Shown piece by piece: positions 1 to 31,779 of a stretch of DNA of 64,000 nucleotides. The first letter of the stretch is position 1. Every line of letters starts with the position of its first letter. A program made the translations under genes and the position numbers. Origin of the DNA: Anniella stebbinsi. Its lineage: Eukaryota > Chordata > Lepidosauria > Squamata > Anniellidae. The stretch spans positions 21,529,501 through 21,593,500 of the forward strand of contig JARDYH010000006.1 of the NCBI GenBank assembly GCA_029215795.1, written 5' to 3'. The notes beneath the pieces were generated by a model. It did not search any database. It saw nothing but the letters and a program-made list of their open reading frames with translations, and had not been told where the DNA came from.

Positions 1-831
1 GGGAGTGAACAGTATATTTTGTATAAACACATTTTAAGAAAACATTGGTTCTTTGAAGGGCAGGATATTGACCAAAAGTTGAAAGTGCCTGGCACATCCT
101 CTGGTTCTACATTTGCAACAACAAATAGTTCCCCTTTTGTTATCAGTCATGCTGCTATATGCAAGATGTGTGTCAGAGAAAAGTATTGGGCAGACCCTGT
201 ATTTGGTAAGGATATGGAACAGCGTTCCCCCATCCTGCTACTCTCCAGATGTTTGAGATGACAAGTCCCAGCATTCCCAACCATGGGACATACTGACTTG
301 CAATGATGGGAGTTGTAGTCCAACACCTTTGGAGGGCATCAGGTTGGGAAGGGCTGCGCTAAACAAAAAAAGAGAAGTAGGTGGCCCTAAGTTGTTCATC
401 ATCAGTTTTCCACAACCCCACAGTCACCTCTGCATATCATATTCTCCATCCTGTCCTCATGGTTTATCTGCTTTGGGAGAATGAGAATTTCACTTGCACT
501 TTCTGCCTCCTTAGGGAGGATGTGGCATTAAGGCTTGGGAGCCTTAACTCCCAATTTCCCTGCTTTTTGGTGCTTGGTTGGAAACTGTAGAGCCTTAACG
601 TTGGTTTCGTAAACCATAGGTTTTTTGTTTAATGAATATATAGAATAGCTGTGGAGAGAGAAACTAATCTTGTCTAGTCTTCTTGAAGACTTCTTACCAT
701 CTGTCACTAACAACCATAACTGTCATGGAGCAATTAGAACCAGGAAGCAAACCTGAGAACTGCATCGTGGGACACACATCTGTAGGTTAAAGAGATACTA
801 ACCAGTCAAAATAAGAAAATGCTGTACATAC
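1..831. other. Downstream flank of SEC23B, no gene recognised
   Basis: No coding exon is recognisable. Around 270-360 there is a fragment of a dispersed repeat with the motif GGGAGTTGTAGTCC. Related pieces recur near 22,020, 27,370, 27,670 and 60,540. The neighbour expected from the human map on this side, SMIM26, was not seen. Confidence 0.5.
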
Positions 832-1358
832 TAGGGGTGTGCACACCGAAAAATATCGTTTATCGTCATTTCAGACCCAAAAAATTATTGTCTTCATTCA
901 TATCATAGGTGAACCGTATCATCTTCACGATAATTATCGTGAAAAAACAATATTTTTGCACCCCTATTTTTAAAGTAAAAAATGTATTTTAAAAGTTAGA
1001 GGCTTGAAACTTGGTCACAGTGCTTATGGGGCATGCCTAAGTATGTGTATGAAATTTGAGATCGATCCCTCCAACCCTCGATTTTATATGAATTTATTAA
1101 AGATCGCTTCAGTTCTGACAGATTAGCACTGTGACCAAGTTTCAAGCCTCTAACTTTTAAAATACAGAAGTTATAGGTATACTTACATAGCAGTCCGATA
1201 AAACGATAAAATCGCTCAAAAATTATCATCTCCGATGATTATCGTAGATTTTTGTATCGTATCGTCATCGTTAAACACATGCATCGTGTTTAACGTATTG
1301 TTATTGTACATTTATCATATTGTTATTGTACATTTTAACGATACGATATACATCCCTA
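832..1358. mobile_element. hAT-like MITE, 527 bp, with 8-bp target duplication
   Basis: The element opens with TAGGGGTGTGCAC and closes with CATCCCTA. It is flanked by gtacatac (824-831) and gtacaaac (1,359-1,366), a near-perfect 8-bp target duplication typical of hAT-type insertion. Inside, a segment near 1,000-1,030 (TTGAAACTTGGTCACAGTGC) reappears inverted near 1,125-1,150, so the element folds back on itself. It encodes no transposase. A larger relative starts at 8,381. Confidence 0.75.
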
Positions 1359-2949
1359 GTACAAACATTTCTAACTGATTAACTATCTGAGTCTCTTGCA
1401 CACTTGATGTTGATTACATCTAACAATTCCCCCCACACACACACACACAAGTGGGAAATTAGCTTGGGAGTGGTCCTCTCCCCCTCATGTTTCCCTTAAA
1501 GCACACACACCATCAGTCACTCCATTAACTTGCTTACCACCAGTCTTGGTTGTGCTTTTGCACTCAGTAGTGACTACTAGAGAAGGTGTAGGCCACACTG
1601 GGAAAATTCTCATGGTTCAGTGTCTTTCCATGGGATAATGCATTATCTTTTCTGTATTAACAAAAGTCCAAACAGTAATGCCTCTTTTGTGGTGGTGGGA
1701 AAATAATAATGTACCATTAAATGTATCTCAAAATCTGTTGCCTGCCTATCTTAGGGGAATCCTTTTCACATCAATTTATCCACCAATTAACTCCTGTATA
1801 TTGCAAAGGGATCTGTGGCACATTCTATGTACACATCCAATTTGGGTAGGATGCCAGTCAGATATCCAGGATTGTTGTCCCCCATAAACTGCAAGTAATT
1901 GTGTATGGCTGGGGGAAATTTATAATGGCAAATAAAATATCCATTAGCCCTTCCTCTGCTATTCCCAAATTTCTCAACAGGGAAACTGAGAATTCCTTAG
2001 AATTTAGAGACCTCTGGAAAAAAGGGAAGTGAACCCTTCATATTATACATAGAACATTGACTTACAGAACCCTATTGGCTTTCCTGATGTTGCTGTTGTA
2101 AACGAAAGCCTAGAATAAAGTAAAGCACCATTTTAAAATGGGAGAACCTGAAACACAGATGATGCTTCCATTTTAATAAGGAACCAGTAACTGCATATAG
2201 TACCCTATTTTGGCCGTGCGCCAATGGGACTGACTACTTGGGCAACAGGGAGTTAGCGGCTCTAAAAGCAACTCAAAATGAGCAGAAATGCTAGTTTCCA
2301 GATTAGGGCAGGTCAGCAGACCTCATAGAAGGGCAACCTGGAAACCAGCATTTCAACTCGTTTCTGGGGTTACAATGAATGCAGTTCCATTGGATATTGC
2401 CCTTAGATCACAAGCCTACATTAGCAAGAATGTACATTCACCTTGTTGACTGTCCTATCCTGCATTAACACACTTGACCCAAAAGAAAACAAGGGAGGCA
2501 TTTTTCATCTCTTCTCCTGGGAAAACAGACTTAGGCTTGTATTCTGAACATCTAAGCCAGAATTTAGAAAGTATGTCAATCGCTGCCTGTAAATGTACAG
2601 CTATTTTTGCTGCTCAATATCCAGCCACTTGTTCTCTTTTCATCCTACTAAGCCTCTTTCATAACCATGGAGAACCATATAATAAAGAATAGTTGTTTCA
2701 GATCTATAATGTCGTAACTAAATGCTCTGCACGTCCAAGTAAAAACTAGAACTTTAAAATACAACTAAGCAATTTTAGGAAGGTTAAAGATTGATACTCT
2801 TAACAAAACAACTCATCTTCTCTTCCCTTTTGCCAGCCAAAAGATGAGCAGATTAACACAATCAGCTTCACAAACCAGGGCTTTTGTAGCCCCGTAGCCA
2901 ACATAGCCCACCTAGAAAAGGTAAAGAGTGTCCAGAAATATACAGAACC
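1359..2949. other. Intergenic stretch without recognised gene
   Basis: Only a short CA-rich tract near 1,432-1,450 stands out. The short open frames here show no family signature. Confidence 0.45.
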
Positions 2950-3115
2950 CCCTTTGCAGTGGGGACATAGCTCATGGGTAGCACACATGCAGGCATCCCA
3001 AGTTCAATACCTGGCATTTTTGAGAGCATGACTGGGAAAGACATCTGCCTGAAACCTTGAGAGTTATGGCCAGACAGTGCTGTGATCTTACCCAATATAA
3101 AGCAGCTCATTTATA
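2950..3115 (+). repeat. tRNA-derived SINE of squamate type
   Basis: An internal Pol III promoter is visible: an A box near 2,968-2,981 (TAGCTCATGGGTAG) and a B box at 3,001-3,011 (AGTTCAATACC). The body that follows (GACTGGGAAAGAC, then TGCCTGAAACC) and the tail resembling ATAAAGCAGCTC match the squamate tRNA SINE as remembered. The copy is diverged and the family name is inferred. Confidence 0.75.
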
Positions 3116-3544
3116 TCAAAGTGAGAATCTAGATAGCCCTTCTCCCCTTATAGCCTCCTATTCTTTGTGCCTTGTTATATTTAGTGATATGGGTAAGAGA
3201 CATTTTCAAAGAAAAAGCAAGAACATCCAAGTTTTCACCTCCTGTCAAGTATCCAGGCTCTGTGCACACAGATTTGAAGTTTACAACTACATTAAACATT
3301 TCATAAAAGCAGAAGGTCTAACAATCTGAAGGTGGGATTTCTTCCTTAAAACTTTATCTTCTATGCATTTGTTTTAACATGCTCATGCTAATAGTTTCAC
3401 TGCATCTACCTAAGTGAGACAATTAATATTGGTAACATCAATGTAGACATCATTCATTCTCTCTCTCTTTCTCGCTCTCAAACACACACACCCATACTCT
3501 TTTTATTATACACAAACACTGGTGGACTGGATACAGCACTAAGT

Positions 3545-3863
3545 ATTAACACCTTCAGTTTTTATTTTAAGCACAAGTGCAGAAAAATGAATTTCACAGA
3601 ACAGTATAGGTGTTATCAGTCATTGTCTTGGAATAGTTACATAAATGAAAAAATAACTGGTAGAATACAGACAAAGTGAATATCAATAACTTAAATCTAA
3701 AATACAAAAAACTTCCCTTACATGTTTTGTTACATGGAATCATTAAAACTCTGATTTAAAAGAGGGAAGGAATGTTATTAGTTTCTTGGCAAATTGTGAT
3801 TAATCAGCAGCATGATTCAGTTATTTCTTTGATTTTTTTTTAGACTTCCTTAAAAGAACAAAA
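3545..3863 (-). other. SEC23B: SEC23B 3' UTR with AATAAA polyadenylation signal
   Basis: The 3' UTR follows the TAA stop at 3,864-3,866. A canonical AATAAA lies on the minus strand at 3,561-3,566, so cleavage is expected 10-25 bases beyond, near 3,540-3,550. The transcript end is inferred from the signal. Confidence 0.65.
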
Positions 3864-24056
<20,193 letters not shown>

Positions 24057-24357
24057 TTACACAGAGGAGGTCCAGGATCTCTTCTCAATCATCCCAGAGT
24101 ACAGGATGTGGAATAATGGGCTCAAGTTACAGGAAGCCAGATTCTGGCTGCACATCAGGAAAAACTTCCTGACTGTTAGACCAATATGACAATGGAACCA
24201 ATTACTTAGGGAGGCCGTGGGCTCTCCCACACTAGAGGCATTCAAGAGGCAACTGGACAGCCATCTGTCAGGTATGCTTTAAGATGGATTCCTGCATTGA
24301 GCAGGGGGTTGGACTTGATGGCTTTATAGGCCCCTTCCAACTCTACTATTCTATGAT
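24057..24357 (+). mobile_element. CR1 LINE 3' end
   Basis: About 300 bp of CR1 3' sequence ends with CCAACTCTACTATTCTATGAT, reading forward in SEC23B intron 1. It is the reverse of the copies at 3,979 and 29,625. Confidence 0.75.
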
Positions 24358-24499
24358 AATGTTGTCTCTCGGGGTTTTGTATGTAATGCCTCAAAGTCTA
24401 ACTGAAATCTATGAGTTTTAATTACTGAATAAACAGAGTTAGGACTGGGCTGCAAAAATGCACCTACCAACTTGTCTTAAATAGTCATCTGATGTATTT

Positions 24500-25030
24500 T
24501 TTGCTGAGATCAGACTGCATAAGGCATAGCAACTTGCAAGACTCAAGATCCAACTTGTCCAGCATTCTGTCCCTAAACAGTATCATCCAGGCTTCTCCTC
24601 TGAGAAAGCTGACCTTCCCTAGTTGTCTGTCCACAGTATTTGAGGCACATTGCTTCTAAATAAGGACATCCCATTTAGCTATCTTGCCCAAGAGCCATCA
24701 GAAAAACCTTTCTACCATTTATTTGCCCAATCATTTTTTTAGAACCTACGATTTAGGCTAGCGGCCCATAACCACATCTCACGGCAATGAGTTTCATAAG
24801 TTAAGTTGCGCAATTAAGAAGTGCTGCCTCTTGTTCACCTGGAAAATGCCACATATCAATTTTATATTGCACAGCCTGAACTCTAGTATGACGAGAGAGG
24901 ATGCAGAGAAAGTTTCCCCCTCTTCCTTTCTTATGATCCAGTTCTTGCAGGTGGCTAAGCTGGTTTTAATTTTTGTAAACTGCCCAGAGGCGGTATAAAA
25001 ATGCAGTAAATAAATAAATAAATAAGCCGC
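24500..25030 (+). repeat. Diverged LINE-type 3' region
   Basis: Text such as ACCACATCTCACGGCAATGA resembles a LINE 3' region also seen near 29,470-29,600. It ends in GGCGGTATAAAAATGCAGTA and an AATA repeat near 25,010-25,030. Confidence 0.45.
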
Positions 25031-25548
25031 ATCACTTCAGACTACAGGTGGGAGGGGGGGGCTGGGCTCAAAAGACTCCACACGAAAGAGTCCCCTGCCC
25101 ATACAAAACTAGCAGGGCAGGGAGAAGGCCTATGGCTTGCTTGCATTCCCTATAGCTTATGGCTCATGCTTTTTGCGCATCGCCCTGGTATTTTGGAGGA
25201 ATGATGGGTGGCTTAGAAACATATTCACAAATAAATGGGCTAGGCTAGCGCTCCTCTGCCTGCCAGACTAGTTTTCTATAAGCAGGGAGAGGGGTTTGGA
25301 AGAGCATCACCTGAGGCCCCACCTGCAGTCAGAAGGGATGAAGTCCAGACACCGGTGGACCCTATCGGTGAGAACCAGGCCCAAATGCCGGTGCTACTCA
25401 TCCCCCTCTCCCCAAACCGAACCAGGTGCTCGTACTAGGTGCCCTTTTACTCCCACCCAAACCACACACCCCACACTTCCTGAAAGGGGAATATCGGCAT
25501 TTAACTAGAAATTAACTAGGAATTACCCACCCACGGTAATTTTTTTAC

Positions 25549-25680
25549 CTCAGAGATTCCTCTTCACAGGCTTCAGGTCGGTTCCCAATACCAAACCACA
25601 CCCGCGCCGGTAAGGACAGCTCAGCGGCAGCGGCTCGCCCTTACTTAAAATGGCGGCAGCGGCGTCTCCTTAATCCTAGA
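25549..25680 (-). promoter_or_regulatory. SEC23B: SEC23B 5' UTR exon and core promoter
   Basis: A GC-rich, CpG-containing block ends in a clear donor, AATCTCTGAG/gtaaaa, at 25,549. It is the non-coding first exon. A YY1-type motif AAAATGGCGGC (plus strand, about 25,647-25,657) sits where YY1 sites usually mark a start site. No TATA box is seen. The transcription start is inferred near 25,650-25,680. Confidence 0.65.
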
Positions 25681-25789
25681 CTTAGAAACTATAGACTCAT
25701 GCATGGTGCCGAACATCCGGGTTGATTTCAGATGCTGCGTTTGGCCTCTGAACGTCCGCTTCTCCGGACACGAAAATGGGGGGGGGGGG

Positions 25790-25990
25790 GGACCACGGAG
25801 TCTTGTGGCACCTTAAAGTCTAACGCGTTTATCCTGACATAAGCTTTCGTGGTCTACAGTCCACCTCATCCAATGCACAGAGTGTTATCGAGAGCTGCAG
25901 GTTTTATACTGTACCAATGGTGGTGGTGGCAATGTGCGTGTGAGTGTGTAGCCAGTGAAATCAGAAGGAAAATTCACTGTAGAAAATGAC
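25790..25990 (-). mobile_element. Penelope-like element terminal fragment with decayed hammerhead core
   Basis: On the minus strand, GTGGACTGTAGACCAC followed by GAAAGCTTATG (25,864-25,838) matches the helix II, GAAA and short helix III part of hammerhead ribozymes found in Penelope-like terminal repeats. The CUGAUGA box is mutated (TGGATGA, 25,872-25,866). The tail TTAAGGTGCCACAAGACTCC follows at about 25,800-25,815, next to a 14-base poly-G run (25,778-25,791). Confidence 0.6.
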
Positions 25991-26003
25991 AAGCACATTA
26001 TTT

Positions 26004-26324
26004 ATGGTGACCATATGAAAAGAAGGACAGAGCTCCTTTATCTTTAAAAGTTCTATTGAAAGGAGAATTTCAGCAGGTGTCATTTGTATGCATGCAGCAT
26101 CTGGTGGAATTCCCTCTTCCTCAAAACAGTTAAAGCTGCAGGAGCCCTGCCCTCTTTTGCATCTGGTAACTCTAGTATAGCGCCTGTAGCTTTAACTGTT
26201 GTGAGGAAGAGGGAATTTCACCAGGTGCTGCATGCATACAAATAACACCTGCTGAAATTCCCCTTTTAAAACAATTGTTAAAGATACAGGAGCTCTGTGT
26301 CTTCCTTTCTATAGGGTCACCCTA
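26004..26324. mobile_element. 320-bp palindromic MITE (GGTGACC family), copy 1
   Basis: Ends ATGGTGACCATATG and GGTCACCCTA are inverted. The internal halves also mirror each other (CAGCAGGTGTCATTTGTATG against its complement), so the single strand folds over its whole length. It belongs to the subfamily with GCATGCAGCA centres. Confidence 0.75.
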
Positions 26325-26418
26325 CTGACTATTACCAGTAGTCATTTACAGTTCAGTTATCGCTGGTAACACAAACATCCTGGCATTATAGGTAAGCTAA
26401 CCAACACCTGTTTTATTT

Positions 26419-26915
26419 TTATTTATTTTTAAATCCAATGTTTTGATTGAAGTTATAAAAAAATGGCTTTACAGATAACCGGGAATTTATGTCTCTACAC
26501 AACTGCAGTCTCTCTTCACTTTTCTTATCTCTATGGTTTTCATTAGCTTTCCGTATACTGGCCACGGCGTCGTCCACGTCCTTCCCTATGTTAATAAAGA
26601 GCATCCTGCATACGTTTCTTCCTCCCCTGGAGAACTGCCCTTTTCCAAAATGGCAAACAGGTTTACCGAGAAAGAGATTCGCGTTCGTCGTGTTGCGCCA
26701 TAGATTTCGAAAATTAGAGTGATAATTCCTTTGACGCAAGTGATACTTCCACAGTTGCAATGGGGAGGGGGAGGGAGTGACAAATCCAGGATTGCAGCTG
26801 TGATTGGAGGAAGCAGCTTCTCATCCTCCATCCCCGCCTCAACAACAAAAAGATGGAAGCAAAGGGAAGAGAGTACATGGTCTTGCTAACAGACGTCTTA
26901 TTCAGGGTGACCATG
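26419..26915. other. Unassigned CpG-containing locus upstream of SEC23B
   Basis: A minus-strand open frame (26,760-26,419, 113 codons; ends FKNK) and a plus-strand frame (26,532 to about 26,703; begins MVFISFPYTGHG and ends RVRRVAP) overlap here. The block has more CpG than its surroundings, a CCAAT element near 26,800 (minus) and an ATGGCGC near 26,700. I recognise neither product. It could be an orphan first exon with promoter, a retrocopy or chance. Confidence 0.25.
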
Positions 26916-26985
26916 TGGAAAGGAGGACAGGACTCCTGTAAATAGAGAAGGGAATTTCAGCAGGTGCCACTTGTACGCATGGAGG
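26903..26985 (+). mobile_element. Truncated GGTGACC-family MITE
   Basis: Only the left end is present (CAGGGTGACCATGTGG through TTTCAGCAGGTG). The rest is lost. Confidence 0.6.
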
Positions 26986-26999
26986 AAGGGGAGGGAGGT

Positions 27000-28790
27000 G
27001 ATCTTCACCCATTCCCGTCATATCAACGATAAGTAATATGTCTATTACTTCTAATAACAATTCTGCAATTGTCTTTTACAATAATACTAACTTTGCACCC
27101 AAATAACATTTTTGTTTGGTTCATTTTGGTTGTATGCAATGTATTGGACCACTACATTCATTTTGCTTGAACGACTAATTTAAATGTAAATTAAAATCAG
27201 ATCCAGTTAAGCGTTTCCAGAGTAAGGCATCCAACATTTTTATTAAAATTGGAAGGGTTTATAGTGACAAATTCCAGAAGGATAGTCATGTTAGCCTATT
27301 GTATGAAAAACAAAAAGGAATCTTGTAGTATCTTTAGGGTACAATCCTATGCATGTTTAGCTAGGAAAATGTCTTACAACTCCCAGCATTCCCCAGCCAG
27401 CCATAAGATTGCACCCTTAGTCTTTATTCTTTAGCCTTAACAGATTTATTGTGGCATAATATTTTGTGGAATAAAGAGCCCAGTTTGTCAGATAAATTAT
27501 GATTTGTGCCAATTCGGAACAAACAAAATGTGATGTAGCAGATGGCAGTAAGATTTTTTGTAGCACACATTAAATAACATTCAAACAAAATCAGAAGTAG
27601 TCTGCTTTCTAAATTCTTCATAAATGAGGGGACATATTAGAACACAGATAGGCAATCCAGGAATTTTAGACTACAACTCCCATAAGTCCCAACCAGCATG
27701 GCTAGTGGTTGGAGGTAGTGAGAGAGTTGCACTCCAAAATGAGGTTTCCTATCCATGTATTAGAGGAATCCATTTTTAAAAGAAAGTACTCTGTATCCTA
27801 CTTTACCAATTGAGATACTACCTTTCATTATTGAGATACTATCTTACTATTGTATATTGGGTAGAGTTTTTGGATTCTCTAGATTTGAGAGTCTAGACCA
27901 GCCCTCCAGATGTGTTAAACTATAACAACCATCATCCACAGGCAGTACATTCCTACTGGCTGAGGATGACGGATCTGGAAGGGTAGTCTAGAAGAATCAC
28001 ACACTCTACCAATGATGACAGGAAAAATATGCAGGCCCATTGAGACAATGGCACTATTACAGAAGGTGCATTGAAATAGAAAAATTACAAGATCAACGTG
28101 TGTGGAGAGGAGCTTCTTGTTCCATATTGAATAACAGCGGCTCAGAAAGACTGTTGCTTTCACAAAGGCTCATTTATCTATGTCCCGTATTTATTAGAGC
28201 TCTCCAATTTATTTAAAGTAATTGTATTCACGGGGCTTTTCTATTCTCTTTTCCAAATCCTTTAGGGATCTGCCTGCTCTTGAGGTAGTCTTTGAGAAGA
28301 GATGGAGAAGTTAGAATGGAGAGGGAAGAATTTTATAATTATACAAATACACATTTTTCTCTGTCACTCACAAGGTTCTCACAAGAATAAGGATTCCACT
28401 GCCAAAATGACACAATTGCTGGGATCAATAAGGCAGTGAGACCAAAAAAAGCCCTTCAATCTTTCAGAACAAGTTCTTGTTCAAAGTGAAGAAAATCAAG
28501 AATTTTAAATCAAGAGGGATTAAAAAAAAAGTAATGAAAGTTATAAGGAACTTACAAATTATAACTGATAGGTTTGACTGTTGCAGCTCTGTATAAGAGA
28601 GCACTGCCAAACTCCTGCATAAATGAAAATTTATTCCACTATCAGATATCTACCTTGAAAAAAAGTTAGACAAAATCGTCTTCACAAATGCTGAGAACAC
28701 CTCAGACCCAGCCCAAGGCATTTTAGCATCTGATGCAGAAATCCTAATGGTACCCCACCCTACCTAGATAGTATCAGTTGGATCTAGACT
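27000..28790. other. Intergenic stretch, no gene seen
   Basis: It contains fragments of dispersed repeats (ACTCCCAGCATTCCCCAG near 27,380; ACTACAACTCCCATAAG near 27,670). No exon signatures were found. Confidence 0.45.
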
Positions 28791-28791
28791 T

Positions 28792-29142
28792 AGGCTGCCT
28801 CTACAAGAGGCATTTAAAGCTCTTTCAAGGCGCATTAAAAAATTTACCTCTACAAGAACGGCGCGCAAATCGGGCATAGAGGCGCGTTTTCTCTCCGATT
28901 ATGCGCATTATTGAATGCACGTTAAATATTTTCCTCCAGCCGTTAAAGCACATTTTGCCTATGTGAACAAGCGATTCTCCGCATTAACTACTTGTAAAGC
29001 GCATTTGAAACAACCGGTAAGGTCACCTGTTGAGTGCTCAATTACCTCCTGCATACAAGCATTTACGATAAAGCGCTTCCAAGAAGATGCACATAATCGG
29101 AGGAACAGGCATCAAACGGAATCCATCTAGAGGGGGTCTTAC
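28792..29142. mobile_element. Non-autonomous repeat with CCTCTA termini, copy 1
   Basis: It begins AGGCTGCCTCTACAAGAGG and ends ATCTAGAGGGGGTCT, an imperfect inverted pair. It is rich in GCGCATT/TTAAAGCGC words. A near-identical copy sits at 53,592-53,925, which proves it is a dispersed element. A GGTGACC-family MITE begins directly after it (29,144). Confidence 0.65.
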
Positions 29143-29143
29143 T

Positions 29144-29451
29144 TAGGGTGACCATATGTAAAGGAGGACAGGGCTTCTGTATCTTTAACAGTTGTACAGA
29201 ATTTCAGCAGGTGTCATTTGTATGCATGCAGCACCTGGTGAAATCCCCTCTTCATCACAACAGTTAAAGCTACACTAGCTATACCAGAATGACCAGATAC
29301 AAAAGAGGCAGGGCTCCTGCTGCTTTAACTGTTGTGATAAAGAGGGAATTTCACCAGGTGCTGCATGCATACAAATAATACCTGCTGAAATTCCCTTTTC
29401 TATACAACTGTGAAAGATACAGGAGCCCTGTCCTCCTTTCCATATGGTTAC
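29144..29451. mobile_element. GGTGACC-family MITE, copy 2
   Basis: It opens TAGGGTGACCATATG and closes CCATATGGTTACT (a degenerate right end). Same GCATGCAGCA subfamily as the copy at 26,004. Confidence 0.75.
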
Positions 29452-29469
29452 TGAAACCCACTGAAATCA

Positions 29470-29622
29470 ATGGAACTTGAGTTGGTGATCATCACATCTT
29501 GTGGTAGTGAATTATGTATTGTGTGAAGTACTTCCTTTTGTCTTACCAGAACGTTCCACCAGATTTTAATATTATGAGAGAGGGAGAAAAACTTTGATCA
29601 AGCGAATTAGTAGATTAGCTCT
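29470..29622 (+). repeat. Diverged LINE-type fragment
   Basis: ATCATCACATCTTGTGGTAG and AAGTACTTCCTTTTGTC match the text near 24,770-24,830. Confidence 0.4.
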
Positions 29623-29624
29623 AT

Positions 29625-29962
29625 TCATAGAATCACAGAATAGTAGAGTTGGAAGGGGCTTATGAGGCCATCAAATCCAACCCCCTGCTCAATGCAGGAA
29701 TCCACCTTAAAACATCCCTGACAGATGGTTGTCCAGCTGCCTCTTGAATACCTCTAATGTGGGAGAGCCCACCACCTCCCTAGGTCATTGGTTCCATTGT
29801 CATATTGCTCAATCAGTCAGGACGTTTTTCCTGATGTCCAGCCAGAATCTGGCTTCCTGTAACTTGAGCCCATTATTCTGTGTCTTGCATTCAGGGTTGA
29901 TCGAGAAGAGATCTATACATGGTATAGAGATCAGTTTCTCTATGCCATGTATAATTTTATAA
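29625..29962 (-). mobile_element. CR1 LINE 3' end
   Basis: It begins TCATAGAATCACAGAATAG and continues about 335 bp with the CR1 3' consensus-like text in reverse orientation. Confidence 0.75.
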
Positions 29963-29970
29963 ACCCTACT

Positions 29971-30199
29971 CACTGGCTCAATTCGGACGACACGATAGTC
30001 AATGGTGGGTTGACTAACCCTAACCCTAACCCTAGGGGATACTCCCCACACAACATGGTAATAAATAATCAACTGTGGTGTGGATGAGGATTAGCGCTGA
30101 GTTGACTATGGCAGCATTTGGATGACACAATAGTCAAAACTACTGACGATTGTTTCCCCCACACCAGTTGTTTGTTGTGTTGTCCGAATTGAGCCACTG
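29971..30199. mobile_element. CACTGGCTCAATTCGG MITE with embedded telomeric hexamers
   Basis: Same termini as the copy at 10,897. Between about 30,014 and 30,035 it carries about three CCCTAA units, where the 10,897 copy has only TAACCTTAACAG. Confidence 0.75.
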
Positions 30200-30893
30200 T
30201 TTTCCAATCTATATGGTCCATAATATAACTTTTTCTTATAGTGAAGTTGCTTCACCCACCTGATAATTGTGGTTGCACTTTTCTGCACTTCTTCCGGTTA
30301 TTCCAAAGACACCATACATTTCCAGTGTTTTCTCATTCATAGGGAATAATACTCTCTCTGTGGTAACTTTGAAACTTCTCACTAATTTGGAAAGTGGGGA
30401 TTGAGCACTTAACAACATTTTCTTTTCATTCACCCTTACTGTAACAGATCTGAACAATACAGCCTGAAAAAAATAAACAAGTTTCAGGTCTACCGATTAA
30501 AACTGACCTCACAGATTAAAGTGAGCCCCCATCAATAAACCAGTTAAAGTTCTATTGATTCATATATCAATTAACTTGATAAAAGTTTGCAGCCCTACTA
30601 AATATCTATTAAAAAATCGAGAATGCAAAGTTATATATGCCTACTCATGCTGAATGAAATGGCACATGCTCCCACGTAAATATGAATAGGATTGCGCCTT
30701 AAGTAACTGACAATTTTGATCTTTAGTGCCATCTGAAGTCCTACTGGTTCTGGTAAACTGCCTCACTCTTTTTGATCATGGGATTAGCCCTGCTTTCATC
30801 GACATTATAAAACTATAGTGTTTATCTACTATATTGTATTGCACTTGTGGGGATGAATCCTCTTGTGATGACATAGAACAGGGGTACATAATG

Positions 30894-31113
30894 TAGGGTG
30901 ACCAGATAAAATCCAGGTCAGGATTCATGTAACTTTAACAGTTGTAGAGAAAAAGGAATTTCAGCCAGTGTCATTTGTATGCAATTAGTTCCTGGCGAAA
31001 TTCTCTCTTCATCACAACAGTTAAAGGTGCATGCTCTATACTAGAGTGACCATATACAAAAGAAGGCAGGGCCCCTGCAACTTTAACTGTTGTGATTTTA
31101 TCTGGTCACCCTA
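30894..31113. mobile_element. GGTGACC-family MITE, copy 3, internally deleted
   Basis: Ends TAGGGTGACCAGATAAA and TTTATCTGGTCACCCTA are intact, but about 100 bp of the right half is missing. The flanks acataatg and gcataatg suggest an 8-bp target duplication with one change. Confidence 0.75.
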
Positions 31114-31559
31114 GCATAATGGTAGAGAAGCTACAGAAAAGACTACACTAGATTATCTGTGGTTGGGGGAAAGGGGGTGAATCCCAGAGGGCCAGATTGG
31201 GACCCCAGGCAGGCCGGATTTCTGCACCCCTGGCACAGAATGTTCAGAAACATTCCAACTTCTCAGAGAACAAAGCTTTCTGCAACTAAAAGTACAGATC
31301 TTGTAAAAAGAAACAATTGTATGTTTGGCTGAAATTACGGGGATCATCAGACGGGGGGAAATTTGTGTTTCCTTACCGTCGCTCTTGCTTCTTGCTGCTC
31401 TTCTGCTAAGGGCACAGCAGGGAAAGAGGAAACAAGCTGCAACCATGTGGCCCGTTCAGTGTAGTCGGACATCACCCTCTAGTGGGCAAAACCTCTCTGC
31501 ACATGGCAGGAAATGGCGACCAATTTCGTTATAACTTAGAAGAGTCGCATTTGTTTACT

Positions 31560-31612
31560 TAGGGTGACCATATGTAAAGGAGGACAGGGCTCCTGTATCT
31601 TTAACTATTTTA
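31560..31612 (+). mobile_element. Truncated GGTGACC-family MITE
   Basis: The left end only (TAGGGTGACCATATG, then CTGTATCTTTAACT). Confidence 0.6.
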
Positions 31613-31779
31613 CTACGAAAAAATGGCCGAAGGAGCAGGAAATCAGCAGGAGGCGCTTAGAAGGTACATGGCGTCATGAGAGGGACCCGCGAAAATCCAT
31701 GAGTGCCTAGTAATGAGCATGCTATAAAACACTTGTCTGATGATGCTCTAAAACTTCACATAGACCTGATGGAATGAGG

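Noticed and set aside
28915..29130. Open frame shared with 53,677-53,916
   Set aside because: The two frames match because both lie in copies of the same non-coding dispersed element.
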